This document shows, in pieces, positions 16,486 through 25,149 of a DNA stretch of 43,395 nucleotides; within the stretch, counting starts at the first letter, position 1, and each line of letters opens with the position of its first letter. A model generated the notes under the pieces. It did not search any database and was not told where the DNA came from. It saw only the letters and a list, made by a program, of their open reading frames with translations. The stretch is from Sphingomonadales bacterium (GTDB lineage: Bacteria; Pseudomonadota; Alphaproteobacteria; Sphingomonadales; Sphingomonadaceae). The DNA lies in NCBI GenBank assembly GCA_012032285.1, contig JAAURJ010000024.1:1-43395 (forward strand), given 5' to 3'. The position numbers and the translations under genes are program-made.

Positions 16486-17930
16486 CCCGGAAATCCCCAT
16501 CCCCTTATATTCAGATATTGGGCGGCGGCCTTGCCGGTTGGAGCGCCGCAGCGATATTGGCCGAGCAGTTTTCCGGAACAGCCGCTATCCATATTGATGG
16601 CGCACAGGAGGATACGCCCGCCGAGAGCGCCGCCTATGCGCATATGATCCTTGGCGGCGAATCGATATTGATGCAGCATATCGGCATGACCCCGGCTGAT
16701 TTGATAACCCTTGGCAGGGGTGGTTTCTGGCTTGGCACCTGTTTTGAAAAATGGGGCGCAAAAGGCAGGAATGTCTATCACGCACCGGGTGAAGCCTTGC
16801 CGGTTAAGGACGGACTATCCGCGCATCAGATTTTGCGCCGCCTATCGGTGCAGGAGGGTAAGGATGGGCTGTTTACCGATCTGTGCTTACCGCTTGCTTT
16901 TCAGGCGCGCATGGCAGCAGCGGGCAAGTTCAGCCCGCCATCGGCCGACCGGCAATCACCACGATCGCTGCTGCGGCCTGGCGTTGCTTTGGACGGTTCC
17001 GCGCTGACCGCAGTGATGCGGGATAAGGCCATGGCGTCAGGTGTGCGGGTGGCGGCGGGCATGGAGGATGAACCCTTGCTCATTGTCGATTGCAGGCCGC
17101 AGGAAAAAGCAAAGGATATAGATTGCAGGCAGGCTCTTGGCTTTGACCGATATGTAACGCTGCGGCTTGAAGGGGCCATGCCGCATCCACCACATGATAG
17201 CATCCGTCCGCTGGATAATGGCTGGATGACGATATTGCCGCTGCAAGGCGGCGCTCTTATCACCCTTTATTATCATTCCAGCCATTGGACAGATGCGCAG
17301 GCAAAGCAGGCGGCCTATGATGCGCTGCCCGAAAGCGCGGCCGCCATTATTACAAGCGGCCCGATATATCCCGGCCGGATGGAGCGACCGTGGCAGGGTA
17401 ATAGCGTGCATCTGGGCGTTGGCGCTGCGCAGCTTGGCTCCGCTATGGGAGCAGAGGTCACATTGCTTTCGCATCAATTGGAAACATTGATTACGCTTTT
17501 GCCCGGCGGCAAGGGCGATGATATGCCGAGCAAAAGCGCCGAATATAACCGCAGGGTCGCGGCCCATTTTGACCATATCCGCGATTTTCTGCACCTGCCT
17601 TTTGTCCGCAACGGCCTGACCGGTCCATATTGGGAACAAGCAAAAAAGCAGGCTATCGCGCCCGATCTGCACCGCCGCCTTGGTCAGTTTGAAAGGCGCG
17701 GATTACTGGTGATGATTGACGATGATCCGTTTGAAAAGCATAGCTGGCTGGAAATGATGACGGGGCTTGGTATCATCCCTGCGCTGTATGACCATGTCAC
17801 CGACGGCGTTGATCTATCCGCAAAAATGCGCGACTTGGGGTCGATGGTGGTTGCTTTTGACCAGACGATAGCCGCTATGCCGACACATGAAGATTTTCTG
17901 GCCCAAATGGCCGCTAGGATGACAGGATGA
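16482..17930 (+). CDS. Divergent, probably non-halogenating halogenase-family protein (paralogue 3)
   Basis: 482 residues, start overlapping the previous stop (ATGA). The FAD-binding loop is kept (LGGGLAGWSAAAIL), and the ends of the protein still align (HFDHIRDFLHLPF, SWLEMMTGLGIIPALYDH, MPTHEDFLAQM). The catalytic marks of flavin halogenases are gone. TFKLG is replaced by GFWLG (W83 at the lysine position), WxWxIP is replaced by GWMTILPLQGG, and the PLESTSIH motif is replaced by GAEVTLLSHQ. It may be a partner subunit or a flavoprotein with another chemistry. It is conserved as an unbroken frame between two intact paralogues, which argues that it is not decaying. Confidence 0.75.
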   Translation: MTRKSPSPYIQILGGGLAGWSAAAILAEQFSGTAAIHIDGAQEDTPAESAAYAHMILGGESILMQHIGMTPADLITLGRGGFWLGTCFEKWGAKGRNVYHAPGEALPVKDGLSAHQILRRLSVQEGKDGLFTDLCLPLAFQARMAAAGKFSPPSADRQSPRSLLRPGVALDGSALTAVMRDKAMASGVRVAAGMEDEPLLIVDCRPQEKAKDIDCRQALGFDRYVTLRLEGAMPHPPHDSIRPLDNGWMTILPLQGGALITLYYHSSHWTDAQAKQAAYDALPESAAAIITSGPIYPGRMERPWQGNSVHLGVGAAQLGSAMGAEVTLLSHQLETLITLLPGGKGDDMPSKSAEYNRRVAAHFDHIRDFLHLPFVRNGLTGPYWEQAKKQAIAPDLHRRLGQFERRGLLVMIDDDPFEKHSWLEMMTGLGIIPALYDHVTDGVDLSAKMRDLGSMVVAFDQTIAAMPTHEDFLAQMAARMTG

Positions 17931-19447
17931 ACAACACAGCAAAAGCGGTAAAAAAAATTGTCATTGTCGGCGGGGGCACTGCGGGCTGGATGACAGCGGC
18001 GGCGCTCGGCCATGTCTTTCGCGGCAGCGATGTGCGCATTGACCTGATCGAATCGGAGGATATTGGCACAGTCGGCGTGGGCGAGGCCACCATCCCGGAA
18101 ATATTGAAATTCAACGCCATGCTCGGCATTCATGAGGCCGATTTTCTGCGGGCAACAAAAGCTACGTTCAAACTGGGCATCGAATTTATCGGCTGGACAA
18201 AGGATGGCGAGCGTTATTTTCACCCCTTTGGCGTCTATGGCACCGATATGGAAGGGATCAGTTTTCACCATTTCTGGCTCAAGGCACGCGCACAAGGCCA
18301 TGATATAGCGCTGTCCGATTTCTGTCTCGCTTGGCAAGCAGGGGTGAAGGGGCGCTTTGCCCATCCCGCAGGGCCGCCCAATGCGCCGCTCGGCACGCTC
18401 AGCTATGCCTATCATTTTGATGCCGTGCTTTATGCCCGCTTCCTCCGGCAATATGCCGAAGCCCATGGCGTGCACCGCCATCAGGGGAAGGTTACGGAGG
18501 TCAAGCAGAATGGCAATAACGGCAATATCCGGGCGGTGCGTATCGAAGACGGCCGCGAATTTGCCGGCGATCTGTTCGTTGATTGCACCGGTTTTTATGG
18601 CCTGTTGATCGAAAAGACATTGCAGGCAGGCTATGATGATTGGTCCCACTGGCTGCCCTGTAACAGCGCGGTCGCCGTCCCATCGGAGCGCGATCCCGCC
18701 GCTCCGGGACTGCGCCCTTATACCACGGCGACAACGCGTACAGCCGGCTGGCAATGGAATATCCCGCTGCAACACCGCACCGGCAATGGCTATGTCTATT
18801 GCAACGCCTATATCAGCGACGATGAAGCCGCCGGGACGCTGCTGTCCAACCTGGACGGAAAACCGCTGGCCGATGTGCGCCAATTGCGCTTCACCACTGG
18901 CAAACGCAAACAAGTGTGGAAAAACAACTGCATCGCCATCGGCCTGTCGAGCGGCTTTTTGGAACCCTTGGAATCGACCAGCATCCATTTGATCCAAAGC
19001 GCGATCACAAAGCTGATAAACCTGTTCCCGGCAAGCGCCGACGGCACCGTCAGCAGAGGGGTTTTCAACCGTCTGATCGATCAGGAATTTTCAACAATCC
19101 GCAATTTCCTCATCCTGCATTATAATGTGACTGAACGAACCGGGATGCCGTTTTGGGATCATGTCCGCACCATGGATGTACCCGATTTCCTAACCGATAA
19201 ACGCGCCTTGTTTGAACATAGCGGGCGGATATACCGAGAAGAAAATGAGATTTTCACAGAACCAAGCTGGCTTGCGGTGTTTACTGGCCAAGGGGTTATG
19301 CCCCGCCAATATCACCCCATTGCTAATGTTTTGGGCGCCGAAGAGAATCTGGACCGTTTACAAGCGATCAAAAGCGCAATCATGCAAACCGCCAATGCCA
19401 TGCCCGATCATGGCGAATATGTCGCAAGGATGATTGCCGCAAAATAG
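17927..19447 (+). CDS. Flavin-dependent tryptophan-halogenase-family protein (paralogue 4)
   Basis: 506 residues; the start overlaps the previous stop (ATGA). It carries GGGTAGWMTAAAL, IESEDIGTVGVGEATIPEIL, the lysine of TFKLGIEFIGW (K82), DLFVDCTGFYGLLIEKTL, the WxWxIP motif GWQWNIPLQHR and PLESTSIHLIQSAI. All key family residues are thus present. It is closer to paralogue 1 than to paralogue 2 in several stretches (DWSHWLPCNSAVAVP, CTGFYGLLIE). It is the last gene of the halogenase operon; a further operator and the sugar transporter follow 28-130 bp downstream. The function in this setting is undetermined. Confidence 0.87.
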   Translation: MNNTAKAVKKIVIVGGGTAGWMTAAALGHVFRGSDVRIDLIESEDIGTVGVGEATIPEILKFNAMLGIHEADFLRATKATFKLGIEFIGWTKDGERYFHPFGVYGTDMEGISFHHFWLKARAQGHDIALSDFCLAWQAGVKGRFAHPAGPPNAPLGTLSYAYHFDAVLYARFLRQYAEAHGVHRHQGKVTEVKQNGNNGNIRAVRIEDGREFAGDLFVDCTGFYGLLIEKTLQAGYDDWSHWLPCNSAVAVPSERDPAAPGLRPYTTATTRTAGWQWNIPLQHRTGNGYVYCNAYISDDEAAGTLLSNLDGKPLADVRQLRFTTGKRKQVWKNNCIAIGLSSGFLEPLESTSIHLIQSAITKLINLFPASADGTVSRGVFNRLIDQEFSTIRNFLILHYNVTERTGMPFWDHVRTMDVPDFLTDKRALFEHSGRIYREENEIFTEPSWLAVFTGQGVMPRQYHPIANVLGAEENLDRLQAIKSAIMQTANAMPDHGEYVARMIAAK

Positions 19448-19475
19448 GATGGGCCGCGTTCAGATAATGTTGCAA

Positions 19476-19489
19476 TGACAACCTTGTCA
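19476..19489. promoter_or_regulatory. LacI operator upstream of sugar transporter
   Basis: TGACAACCTTGTCA differs from the perfect palindrome at one central base. It lies 88 bp before the transporter start, between it and the stop of the last halogenase gene, so the transporter has its own regulated promoter. Confidence 0.78.
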
Positions 19490-19577
19490 GTTTATGGACG
19501 ATTGCAGTGGGGGAATCTGTTCGCACATTCGCAATAATATATAACGAGCAGATTACCAGTTTTTGAGGGAGGATTAT

Positions 19578-20873
19578 ATGGCAGCACCCATAGCAGGCGG
19601 CGGAAACGCATCCGGCAGTTATCAAAGCGCAAGCGGCAAAACGACATTGGTTTTATGCCTTGTATTTGCGGTATTTTTCCTGCTGGCAGGCGTTACAAAT
19701 ATCAATGACGCCTTGGTCAAAAAATTCCAGAATATGTTCCAGCTTTCCAATTTCGAAGCGGCGCTGGTGCAATTCGCCTTTTTCACCAGCTATGCGCTAT
19801 TTTCGATTCCGGCGGGCATTTTGCTTCGTAAAATCGGTTTCATCCGGGGCTTTGTCACCGGCTTTTTAATCATCGCGGCCGCCGCTTTGCTGTTTATTCC
19901 GGCGGCAAGCAGCGGGCAATATATCAACTTTTTGGGCGCGTTGTTCCTGATCGGCGGCGGTATCACATTGCTTCAGGTGGCAATGAACCCGCTGGTGACC
20001 ACCTTGGGACCGCCCGAAACATCGCATAGCCGGTTGACCTTTGCCCAAATGTTCAACTCGCTGGGCGCATATTTGATCGTCACCTTTGGCGCTTTTTATA
20101 TTTTGGGCAAACCGTCGGATGTGGACGCCACCACCTTATCGCCCGATGCGCTGGCGGCTTTCCGCCTGCAAGAGGCAGAGGTTATCACCCATGTTTATAC
20201 CGGCGTCGCGATATTCCTGATCGCCATGGCGGCTCTATTCTGGTTTTTCCGTAGCGCCCTTGACGATGCGCAGGCCGATGATGTCGAAGTCGAAGGCACA
20301 TGGACATTGTTCATGAACGATACCCGCCTGCGTTTTGGCGCCTTGTGCATTTTCCTCTATGTCGGTGCAGAGGTCACTATCGGCAGCTTCATCGTCAAAT
20401 ATGTGGGTCTGGACCGTGTTTTGGGCGCATCCGATGAACAGGCAGTCTGGTATTTGTCCAGCTATTGGGGCGGCGCGTTGATCGGCCGTTTTGTGGGCGC
20501 GGGCCTGCTGCGTTTCTTCAATCCCGGTTATGTGCTGACCATCTTTGGCAGCATCGCCATAACACTCATCGCCATTTCCGCTTTTTCCGGCGGTTCTTTA
20601 TCGGCGCTGACCTTGACCGCAGTGGGGCTGTTCAACTCGATCATGTTCCCAACTATTTTTAGCCTCGCCACCGAAGGGATGCGGGCGCAAAAAGCGGCAC
20701 AGGGTTCGGGCATATTGGCAACCGCGATTGTCGGCGGGGCGATTATTCCGCTGATCTATGGCGCAGCGGCCGACGGCATTGGGTTGACGGCCGGGCTGAT
20801 CGTTCCGGTCATCTGCTATGCGATTATTGCAGGCTATGGCGTCTATGCGCGGGGCCGCCGCCCGGTCGCCTGA
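19578..20873 (+). CDS. FucP/GluP-type sugar:H+ symporter (MFS)
   Basis: 431 residues from ATG 19578, with GGGAGG at 19567-19572; the frame is open further upstream but without a better start. About twelve membrane segments are visible. The fucose/glucose-galactose symporter family signatures are FFLLAGVTNINDALVKKFQ, the loop RKIGFIRG, LLQVAMNPLVTTLGPPETS, RLTFAQMFNSLGAYL and YVGAEVTIGSFIVKYVG. The family imports glucose, galactose, fucose or N-acetylglucosamine across the inner membrane. A LacI-type operator upstream and glucokinase in the same regulon point to glucose or a short glucoside as substrate (inference). An intrinsic terminator follows at 20894-20933. Confidence 0.9.
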   Translation: MAAPIAGGGNASGSYQSASGKTTLVLCLVFAVFFLLAGVTNINDALVKKFQNMFQLSNFEAALVQFAFFTSYALFSIPAGILLRKIGFIRGFVTGFLIIAAAALLFIPAASSGQYINFLGALFLIGGGITLLQVAMNPLVTTLGPPETSHSRLTFAQMFNSLGAYLIVTFGAFYILGKPSDVDATTLSPDALAAFRLQEAEVITHVYTGVAIFLIAMAALFWFFRSALDDAQADDVEVEGTWTLFMNDTRLRFGALCIFLYVGAEVTIGSFIVKYVGLDRVLGASDEQAVWYLSSYWGGALIGRFVGAGLLRFFNPGYVLTIFGSIAITLIAISAFSGGSLSALTLTAVGLFNSIMFPTIFSLATEGMRAQKAAQGSGILATAIVGGAIIPLIYGAAADGIGLTAGLIVPVICYAIIAGYGVYARGRRPVA

Positions 20874-20893
20874 CACCGGGCCATGCTATCACA

Positions 20894-20933
20894 AAAGGGC
20901 GGTGCGGCGATAATATGCCGCGCCGCCCTTTTT
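20894..20933 (+). terminator. Rho-independent terminator after the sugar transporter
   Basis: AAAGGGCGGTGCGGC (20894-20908) pairs with GCCGCGCCGCCCTTT (20917-20931), with one G-T wobble and an 8-nt loop, and runs into five Ts. It closes the glucan locus on this side. The A-run on the left arm could let it work in both directions. Confidence 0.85.
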
Positions 20934-21002
20934 CGTTCATGACAGCGACAGCCGCTATTGTTAAAGGGAACCGTTCGTCAATGACTGGAGTTAAGACATA
21001 GC

Positions 21003-21644
21003 ATGAAAATCCATCTGATCCTTGCACGCTTTGTGCTGATCCTGACCGCTTTTTTGGGTGCACAGACTGCTATGGCGCAGGATGGAACAGCGGCTGCGCC
21101 TGCCGGCCCTGACCTTGAAAATACCCTTTATCTTGATCTGTCCACCGGCGGCCGCGTGACGATACAGCTCTATCCCAAAATCGCGCCCAATCATGTCGAA
21201 CGGATCAAAACACTGGCGCGGCAGGGATTTTATGACGGTATTATCTTCCACCGTGTGATCGAAGGGTTCATGGCGCAAACAGGTGATCCCACCGGAACCG
21301 GACAAGGCGATAGCGACTTGCCCGATTTGAAGGCGGAATTTAACCCCATGCCGCATTTGCGCGGTACCGTGTCAATGGCCCGGACCACCGATCCCGATTC
21401 AGCCAACAGCCAGTTTTTCATCTGTTTCCAGCCGCGCTTTGCGCTCGATAACAAATATACCGCTTTTGGCCGCGTCACCGGCGGGATGGAATTTGTCGAT
21501 GCAATTGCCCAGGGCGAACCCCCGGCACAGCCCGACCGGATCGTGCAGGCTTCTGTTGCGGCGGATAACAAGCCTTTGCCCAATTTTGCCTTCCCGCCCA
21601 AAGCTTTACAAGCGGACGAGCCGGTGATTTCGGTTACGGATTAA
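21003..21644 (+). CDS. Periplasmic cyclophilin-type peptidyl-prolyl cis-trans isomerase
   Basis: 213 residues. A signal peptide (LTAFLGAQTAMAQ) is followed by a single cyclophilin domain: TLYLDLSTGGRVTIQLYPK, GFYDGIIFHRVIEGFMAQTGDPTGTG (with the catalytic FHRVI...FMAQ core), GTVSMARTTDPDSANSQFFIC and YTAFGRVTGGMEFVDAI. It speeds isomerisation of X-Pro bonds during protein folding in the periplasm. A proline-rich tail follows the domain. It sits 54 bp upstream of queA, in the same direction, an arrangement common in sphingomonads. Confidence 0.93.
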   Translation: MKIHLILARFVLILTAFLGAQTAMAQDGTAAAPAGPDLENTLYLDLSTGGRVTIQLYPKIAPNHVERIKTLARQGFYDGIIFHRVIEGFMAQTGDPTGTGQGDSDLPDLKAEFNPMPHLRGTVSMARTTDPDSANSQFFICFQPRFALDNKYTAFGRVTGGMEFVDAIAQGEPPAQPDRIVQASVAADNKPLPNFAFPPKALQADEPVISVTD

Positions 21645-21698
21645 CCCTTCGCATCATTTTCACTTTTACGGCATGGGCAAAGCCGCTAACGCGCAACC

Positions 21699-22730
21699 AT
21701 GCGTGTTGGCCTGTTTGATTTTGACCTGCCTCCTGAAAATATCGCGCTGCGCCCTATAAGCCCGCGCCATGCGGCAAGGATGATGCGGATCGGAAGCGCA
21801 GGTCCCTTTGGCCACCATCAGGTGATCGGCCTGCCCGGCTTGCTGCGCCCCGGCGATTGTTTGATCTTTAACGATACGCGCGTTATTCCGGGGCAGCTGA
21901 GCGGGCGGCGCGGGGACGCGGTGATCGGCGCAACATTGCACAAGCGTTTGGACCTGCGGCGCTGGCAAGCCTTTATCCGCAACGCAAAAAGGGTGAAACC
22001 CGGCGACCGGATTGATTTTGGCGACGCCGTGTTTGCCTGCGCCGAGGAACGGCATGAAGATGGCAGCTTCACGCTGTCTTTCGAAGGGGAGGAACCGGTT
22101 GAGATTTTGCTCGAACGCGCAGGCACCATGCCCCTGCCTCCTTATATCGCCGGAAAGCGGCCAACAGATGAACAGGACCGCAGCGATTACCAAACTATGT
22201 TTGCGGCCAAGGATGGCGCCGTTGCTGCGCCCACGGCTGCGCTGCATTTCACGCCCGAGCTTACCGCCGCATTGGACGCGGCGGGGATTGAAAGGGCGAC
22301 GCTGACCCTTCATGTCGGGGCGGGCACGTTCCTGCCGGTAAAGGCACAGGATACACAGGCCCATGTCATGCACAGCGAATGGGGTCAAATTGGCGCCGCC
22401 ACCGCAGACAGGCTTAACCAGATACGCGCCCGCGGCGGCCGTCTGATCGCAGTGGGCACCACATCGCTGCGCCTGATCGAAAGCGCGGCGGACACGGGCG
22501 GCACCATTCGCGCCTTTGAAGGTGACACCGATATTTTCATCACCCCGGGTTACCGGTTTAAGGCAGTAGGCGGCCTGATGACCAATTTCCATTTACCCAA
22601 AAGCACGCTTTTCATGCTGGTCAGCGCGATGATGGGGCGCACGCGGATGCAGGCCGCCTATGCCGAAGCGATCGCGCAAGGTTACCGTTTCTACAGCTAT
22701 GGCGATTCCAGCCTGCTGCTCCCGGATTAG
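21699..22730 (+). CDS. queA: S-adenosylmethionine:tRNA ribosyltransferase-isomerase QueA
   Basis: 343 residues, the normal family length. QueA transfers the ribosyl part of SAM to 7-aminomethyl-7-deazaguanine in tRNA, forming epoxyqueuosine at wobble position 34. Diagnostic stretches are [85 protein letters not shown] and [25 protein letters not shown]. The usual partner tgt is not in this window; queA is followed after 8 bp by the convergent nhaA. Confidence 0.96.
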   Translation: MRVGLFDFDLPPENIALRPISPRHAARMMRIGSAGPFGHHQVIGLPGLLRPGDCLIFNDTRVIPGQLSGRRGDAVIGATLHKRLDLRRWQAFIRNAKRVKPGDRIDFGDAVFACAEERHEDGSFTLSFEGEEPVEILLERAGTMPLPPYIAGKRPTDEQDRSDYQTMFAAKDGAVAAPTAALHFTPELTAALDAAGIERATLTLHVGAGTFLPVKAQDTQAHVMHSEWGQIGAATADRLNQIRARGGRLIAVGTTSLRLIESAADTGGTIRAFEGDTDIFITPGYRFKAVGGLMTNFHLPKSTLFMLVSAMMGRTRMQAAYAEAIAQGYRFYSYGDSSLLLPD

Positions 22731-22738
22731 CAAAAAGC

Positions 22739-24046
22739 CTAGGGCTTGGACGGGTTCGCTTCGGTTACGGATTTCACATCACCGTCACTATCAATCTCGC
22801 CGGCTTCTTCGGCTTCGATCCGGTCATGATTCTCGTGCAGCGGGGCAAAGCGTAGGATCAGAAACCCGGCGATTGCCGAAGCTATTGATCCCATTAAGAT
22901 GCCTATTTTGGCCTCTTCACGCAGCAGCGCCGAGGCCGCATCCTTGCCCGGAAAGGCGAGCTCGCCAATAAACAGGCTCATCGTAAAACCAATGCCGCAA
23001 AACATCGCAACTGCATAGATTTGCAGCCAAGTCGCGCCGCGCAATTTGCTGGCAAAACCGGTTTTGACAGCCAGCCATACCGCACCGAATATCCCCAATT
23101 GCTTGCCAAGGAACAAACCAAGCGCAATACCCAGTGGCAATGGTGCAAATATTTCATTCAGGCCGATGCCGCTGATATTCACGCCCGCATTGGCAAAGCC
23201 GAAAATAGGGATAATCAAATAAGCGCTCCATGGGTGGATGGCGTGCTCCAAAATATGCAGCGGGCTATCCTTTGCATCGGGGGCGCCCGGCGTGACGATG
23301 ATCGGGATCATCATCGCCGCCAGCACGCCGGCAATCGTGGCGTGGACACCCGATTGCAGCACGGCAAACCATAAAATAACGGCCAATAGCAAATAGACAG
23401 GAATATTTTTCACACCGGATTTATTGAGCAAATACATAACGCCCAATATGGCCGCCGCCCCCAATATCCATGCGGTTTTAAGCGATGGCGTATAGACAAG
23501 CGCGATAATCGCCACCGCGCCCATGTCATCAACGATGGCAACCGTAACCAGAAAAAGTTTGAGCGAGGTTGGCGCTCTTGTGCCCAGCAATGCGAGCACG
23601 CCAATGGCAAAGGCAATGTCGGTTGCCGCCGGAATAGCCCAGCCATTTTGCAATTCAGGCAAATCGCGGGTGACAAACAGGAACACAAGCGCGGGAAAAA
23701 TCATCCCTGCAGCAGCGGCCACCACTGGCAAGCGGCGTTTTTCCCATGTCGACAGGCGGCCGTCGACAAATTCTCGCTTGATTTCGAGACCGACCAAAAA
23801 GAAGAATATTGCCATCAATCCGTCATTTATCCAAAGGTGGATAGTCATCGGACCCAGTTTTTCATTGAGCACGGGGCCGGATGGATTGTACAGAATATGC
23901 CGGTATGTTTCGCCAAAGCCGCTATTGGCGATAACCATGGCAAGGGCAGCGGCGAGCATCAAAATGACGCCGCCTGCGGCTTCACTTTTCAAAAAATCGC
24001 GCAGGGCAGAAGGTCGTTTCTTGGTCAGTGCAGATGAATTTTTCAT
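22739..24046 (-). CDS. nhaA: Na+/H+ antiporter NhaA
   Basis: 435 residues with about twelve membrane segments. NhaA exports Na+ or Li+ in exchange for two protons and controls sodium and pH balance. The discontinuous-helix motifs are clear: NGWAIPAATDIAFAIGVLALLG, the ion-binding Asp pair in VAIVDDMGAVAIIAL, and GLEIKREFVDGRLS in the second helix. The C-terminal tail after the last helix is unusually long and acidic (EAEEAGEIDSDGDVKS) and cytoplasmic. It is convergent with queA. Confidence 0.95.
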   Translation of the reverse strand: MKNSSALTKKRPSALRDFLKSEAAGGVILMLAAALAMVIANSGFGETYRHILYNPSGPVLNEKLGPMTIHLWINDGLMAIFFFLVGLEIKREFVDGRLSTWEKRRLPVVAAAAGMIFPALVFLFVTRDLPELQNGWAIPAATDIAFAIGVLALLGTRAPTSLKLFLVTVAIVDDMGAVAIIALVYTPSLKTAWILGAAAILGVMYLLNKSGVKNIPVYLLLAVILWFAVLQSGVHATIAGVLAAMMIPIIVTPGAPDAKDSPLHILEHAIHPWSAYLIIPIFGFANAGVNISGIGLNEIFAPLPLGIALGLFLGKQLGIFGAVWLAVKTGFASKLRGATWLQIYAVAMFCGIGFTMSLFIGELAFPGKDAASALLREEAKIGILMGSIASAIAGFLILRFAPLHENHDRIEAEEAGEIDSDGDVKSVTEANPSKP

Positions 24047-24230
24047 ATTTTACTCATGCCAAGCCGCTGATTTGAGATCAAGCTAAACCGTGTAACGAAA
24101 TCATCTGCCGATTATCTTATGTTAAAATCTTGCGTAAAAGGTAATTCGGACGCTATAAAAATGCCAGGGGTGGAAAAATGATTGGTCGCAAACTGAATCA
24201 AAACCAAACGGCCAAGGGGGCCGGTTGCTA

Positions 24231-24755
24231 ATGGCAGGCAAGAAACAGCCGAAACTGACCGACGGGCAAAAAGAGTGCCTCCGGCTGGTCGATCAATTGC
24301 TGACCTCCAAGGAAATAGCACGCCAGCTTGATATATCCCCCTTCACAGTCGATCAAAGATTGGACGCCGCCCGGCGCAAGCTGAACGCAGGGACGCGCAA
24401 GGAAGCGGCCAGAATCTTCGCCGCACTCGACAAAATGCCCCTATCCGAACGCTTGGTATACGAAGCGCCGCCGGTTGAACATCCCGCCTATCCGGTCAAT
24501 TTGAACAGGTCAAACAAATTGGAAGGAGGCAATTCGGAACATATCAAAACCAATAACACCGAATGGGTTTTATTTCGGGGATTGGGCGAAGAAGGAAAAT
24601 TATTGCGGCTCACACTTCCGGCATTAGGCGGTGATCGGCATCATTTTTCAAAATTGGAAATTGTATCGGCAATTATCAAAACCGCCCTGTTTTCGATTAT
24701 ATCCATCAGCGCTTTGACTATTATCATAGTCGGTTTGATGAAGGTTTTGGGGTGA
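24231..24755 (+). CDS. LuxR-type HTH protein with a C-terminal membrane anchor
   Basis: 174 residues from ATG 24231 (an in-frame TTG lies six bases earlier). Residues ~8-65 form a LuxR/GerE-like helix-turn-helix (LTDGQKECLRLVDQ, TSKEIARQLDISPFTVDQRL, ARRKLNAGTRKEAARI). A linker of about 70 residues follows, then one hydrophobic helix at the C-terminus (TALFSIISISALTIIIVGLM). There is no receiver or sensor domain. Membrane-anchored DNA-binding proteins of this shape are frequent in sphingomonads. It lies upstream of and in the same direction as the NfrB-like operon, which it might regulate (inference). Confidence 0.7.
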   Translation: MAGKKQPKLTDGQKECLRLVDQLLTSKEIARQLDISPFTVDQRLDAARRKLNAGTRKEAARIFAALDKMPLSERLVYEAPPVEHPAYPVNLNRSNKLEGGNSEHIKTNNTEWVLFRGLGEEGKLLRLTLPALGGDRHHFSKLEIVSAIIKTALFSIISISALTIIIVGLMKVLG

Positions 24756-24804
24756 CCCGGATTGTTTGGCACGTTTGGCAATTCTTTAGGTGAAGGAGTT
24801 GTAG

Positions 24805-25143
24805 ATGACTAAGCTGGATTATCACGATGCGCAAAATGTTTCCAACAACATTATTGCGACCCATGAAGCGTTGGATGAAGCGCTTTTGAAATTATCTGCT
24901 TTGACCGAATCCATGGTGTTTGCGAGCCGCAATGCCGGTATGCCTGCGGCGGATAGCCAAAAGGCATTGGAAGCTGTAACCGATGGTATTTCAGGCTTGA
25001 TAGCCAGCCGCCGCGGATTTGTGTCCGCGCACAAGCATATGATTATTGTCCGCAACCAAAGCAATCAACAAGTCACCGACTTTGGCTGCTTGGGTAGCGG
25101 CGGCCCCCTTAAGGCCAAGTCACCACTTCGCGTGGCGGCCTGA
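24805..25143 (+). CDS. Small helical protein of unknown function
   Basis: 112 residues; GGAG lies nine bases before the ATG. I do not recognise a family. The protein is mostly amphipathic helix (DAQNVSNNIIATHEALDEAL, ALTESMVFASRNAGMPAADS, SRRGFVSAHKHMIIVRN) with a flexible glycine/lysine tail. The helix pattern suggests a small four-helix or dimeric protein. It has no signal peptide or membrane segment. It sits between a HTH-membrane protein and the glycosyltransferase operon, all in the same direction. Confidence 0.6.
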   Translation: MTKLDYHDAQNVSNNIIATHEALDEALLKLSALTESMVFASRNAGMPAADSQKALEAVTDGISGLIASRRGFVSAHKHMIIVRNQSNQQVTDFGCLGSGGPLKAKSPLRVAA

Positions 25144-25149
25144 CCGGCA

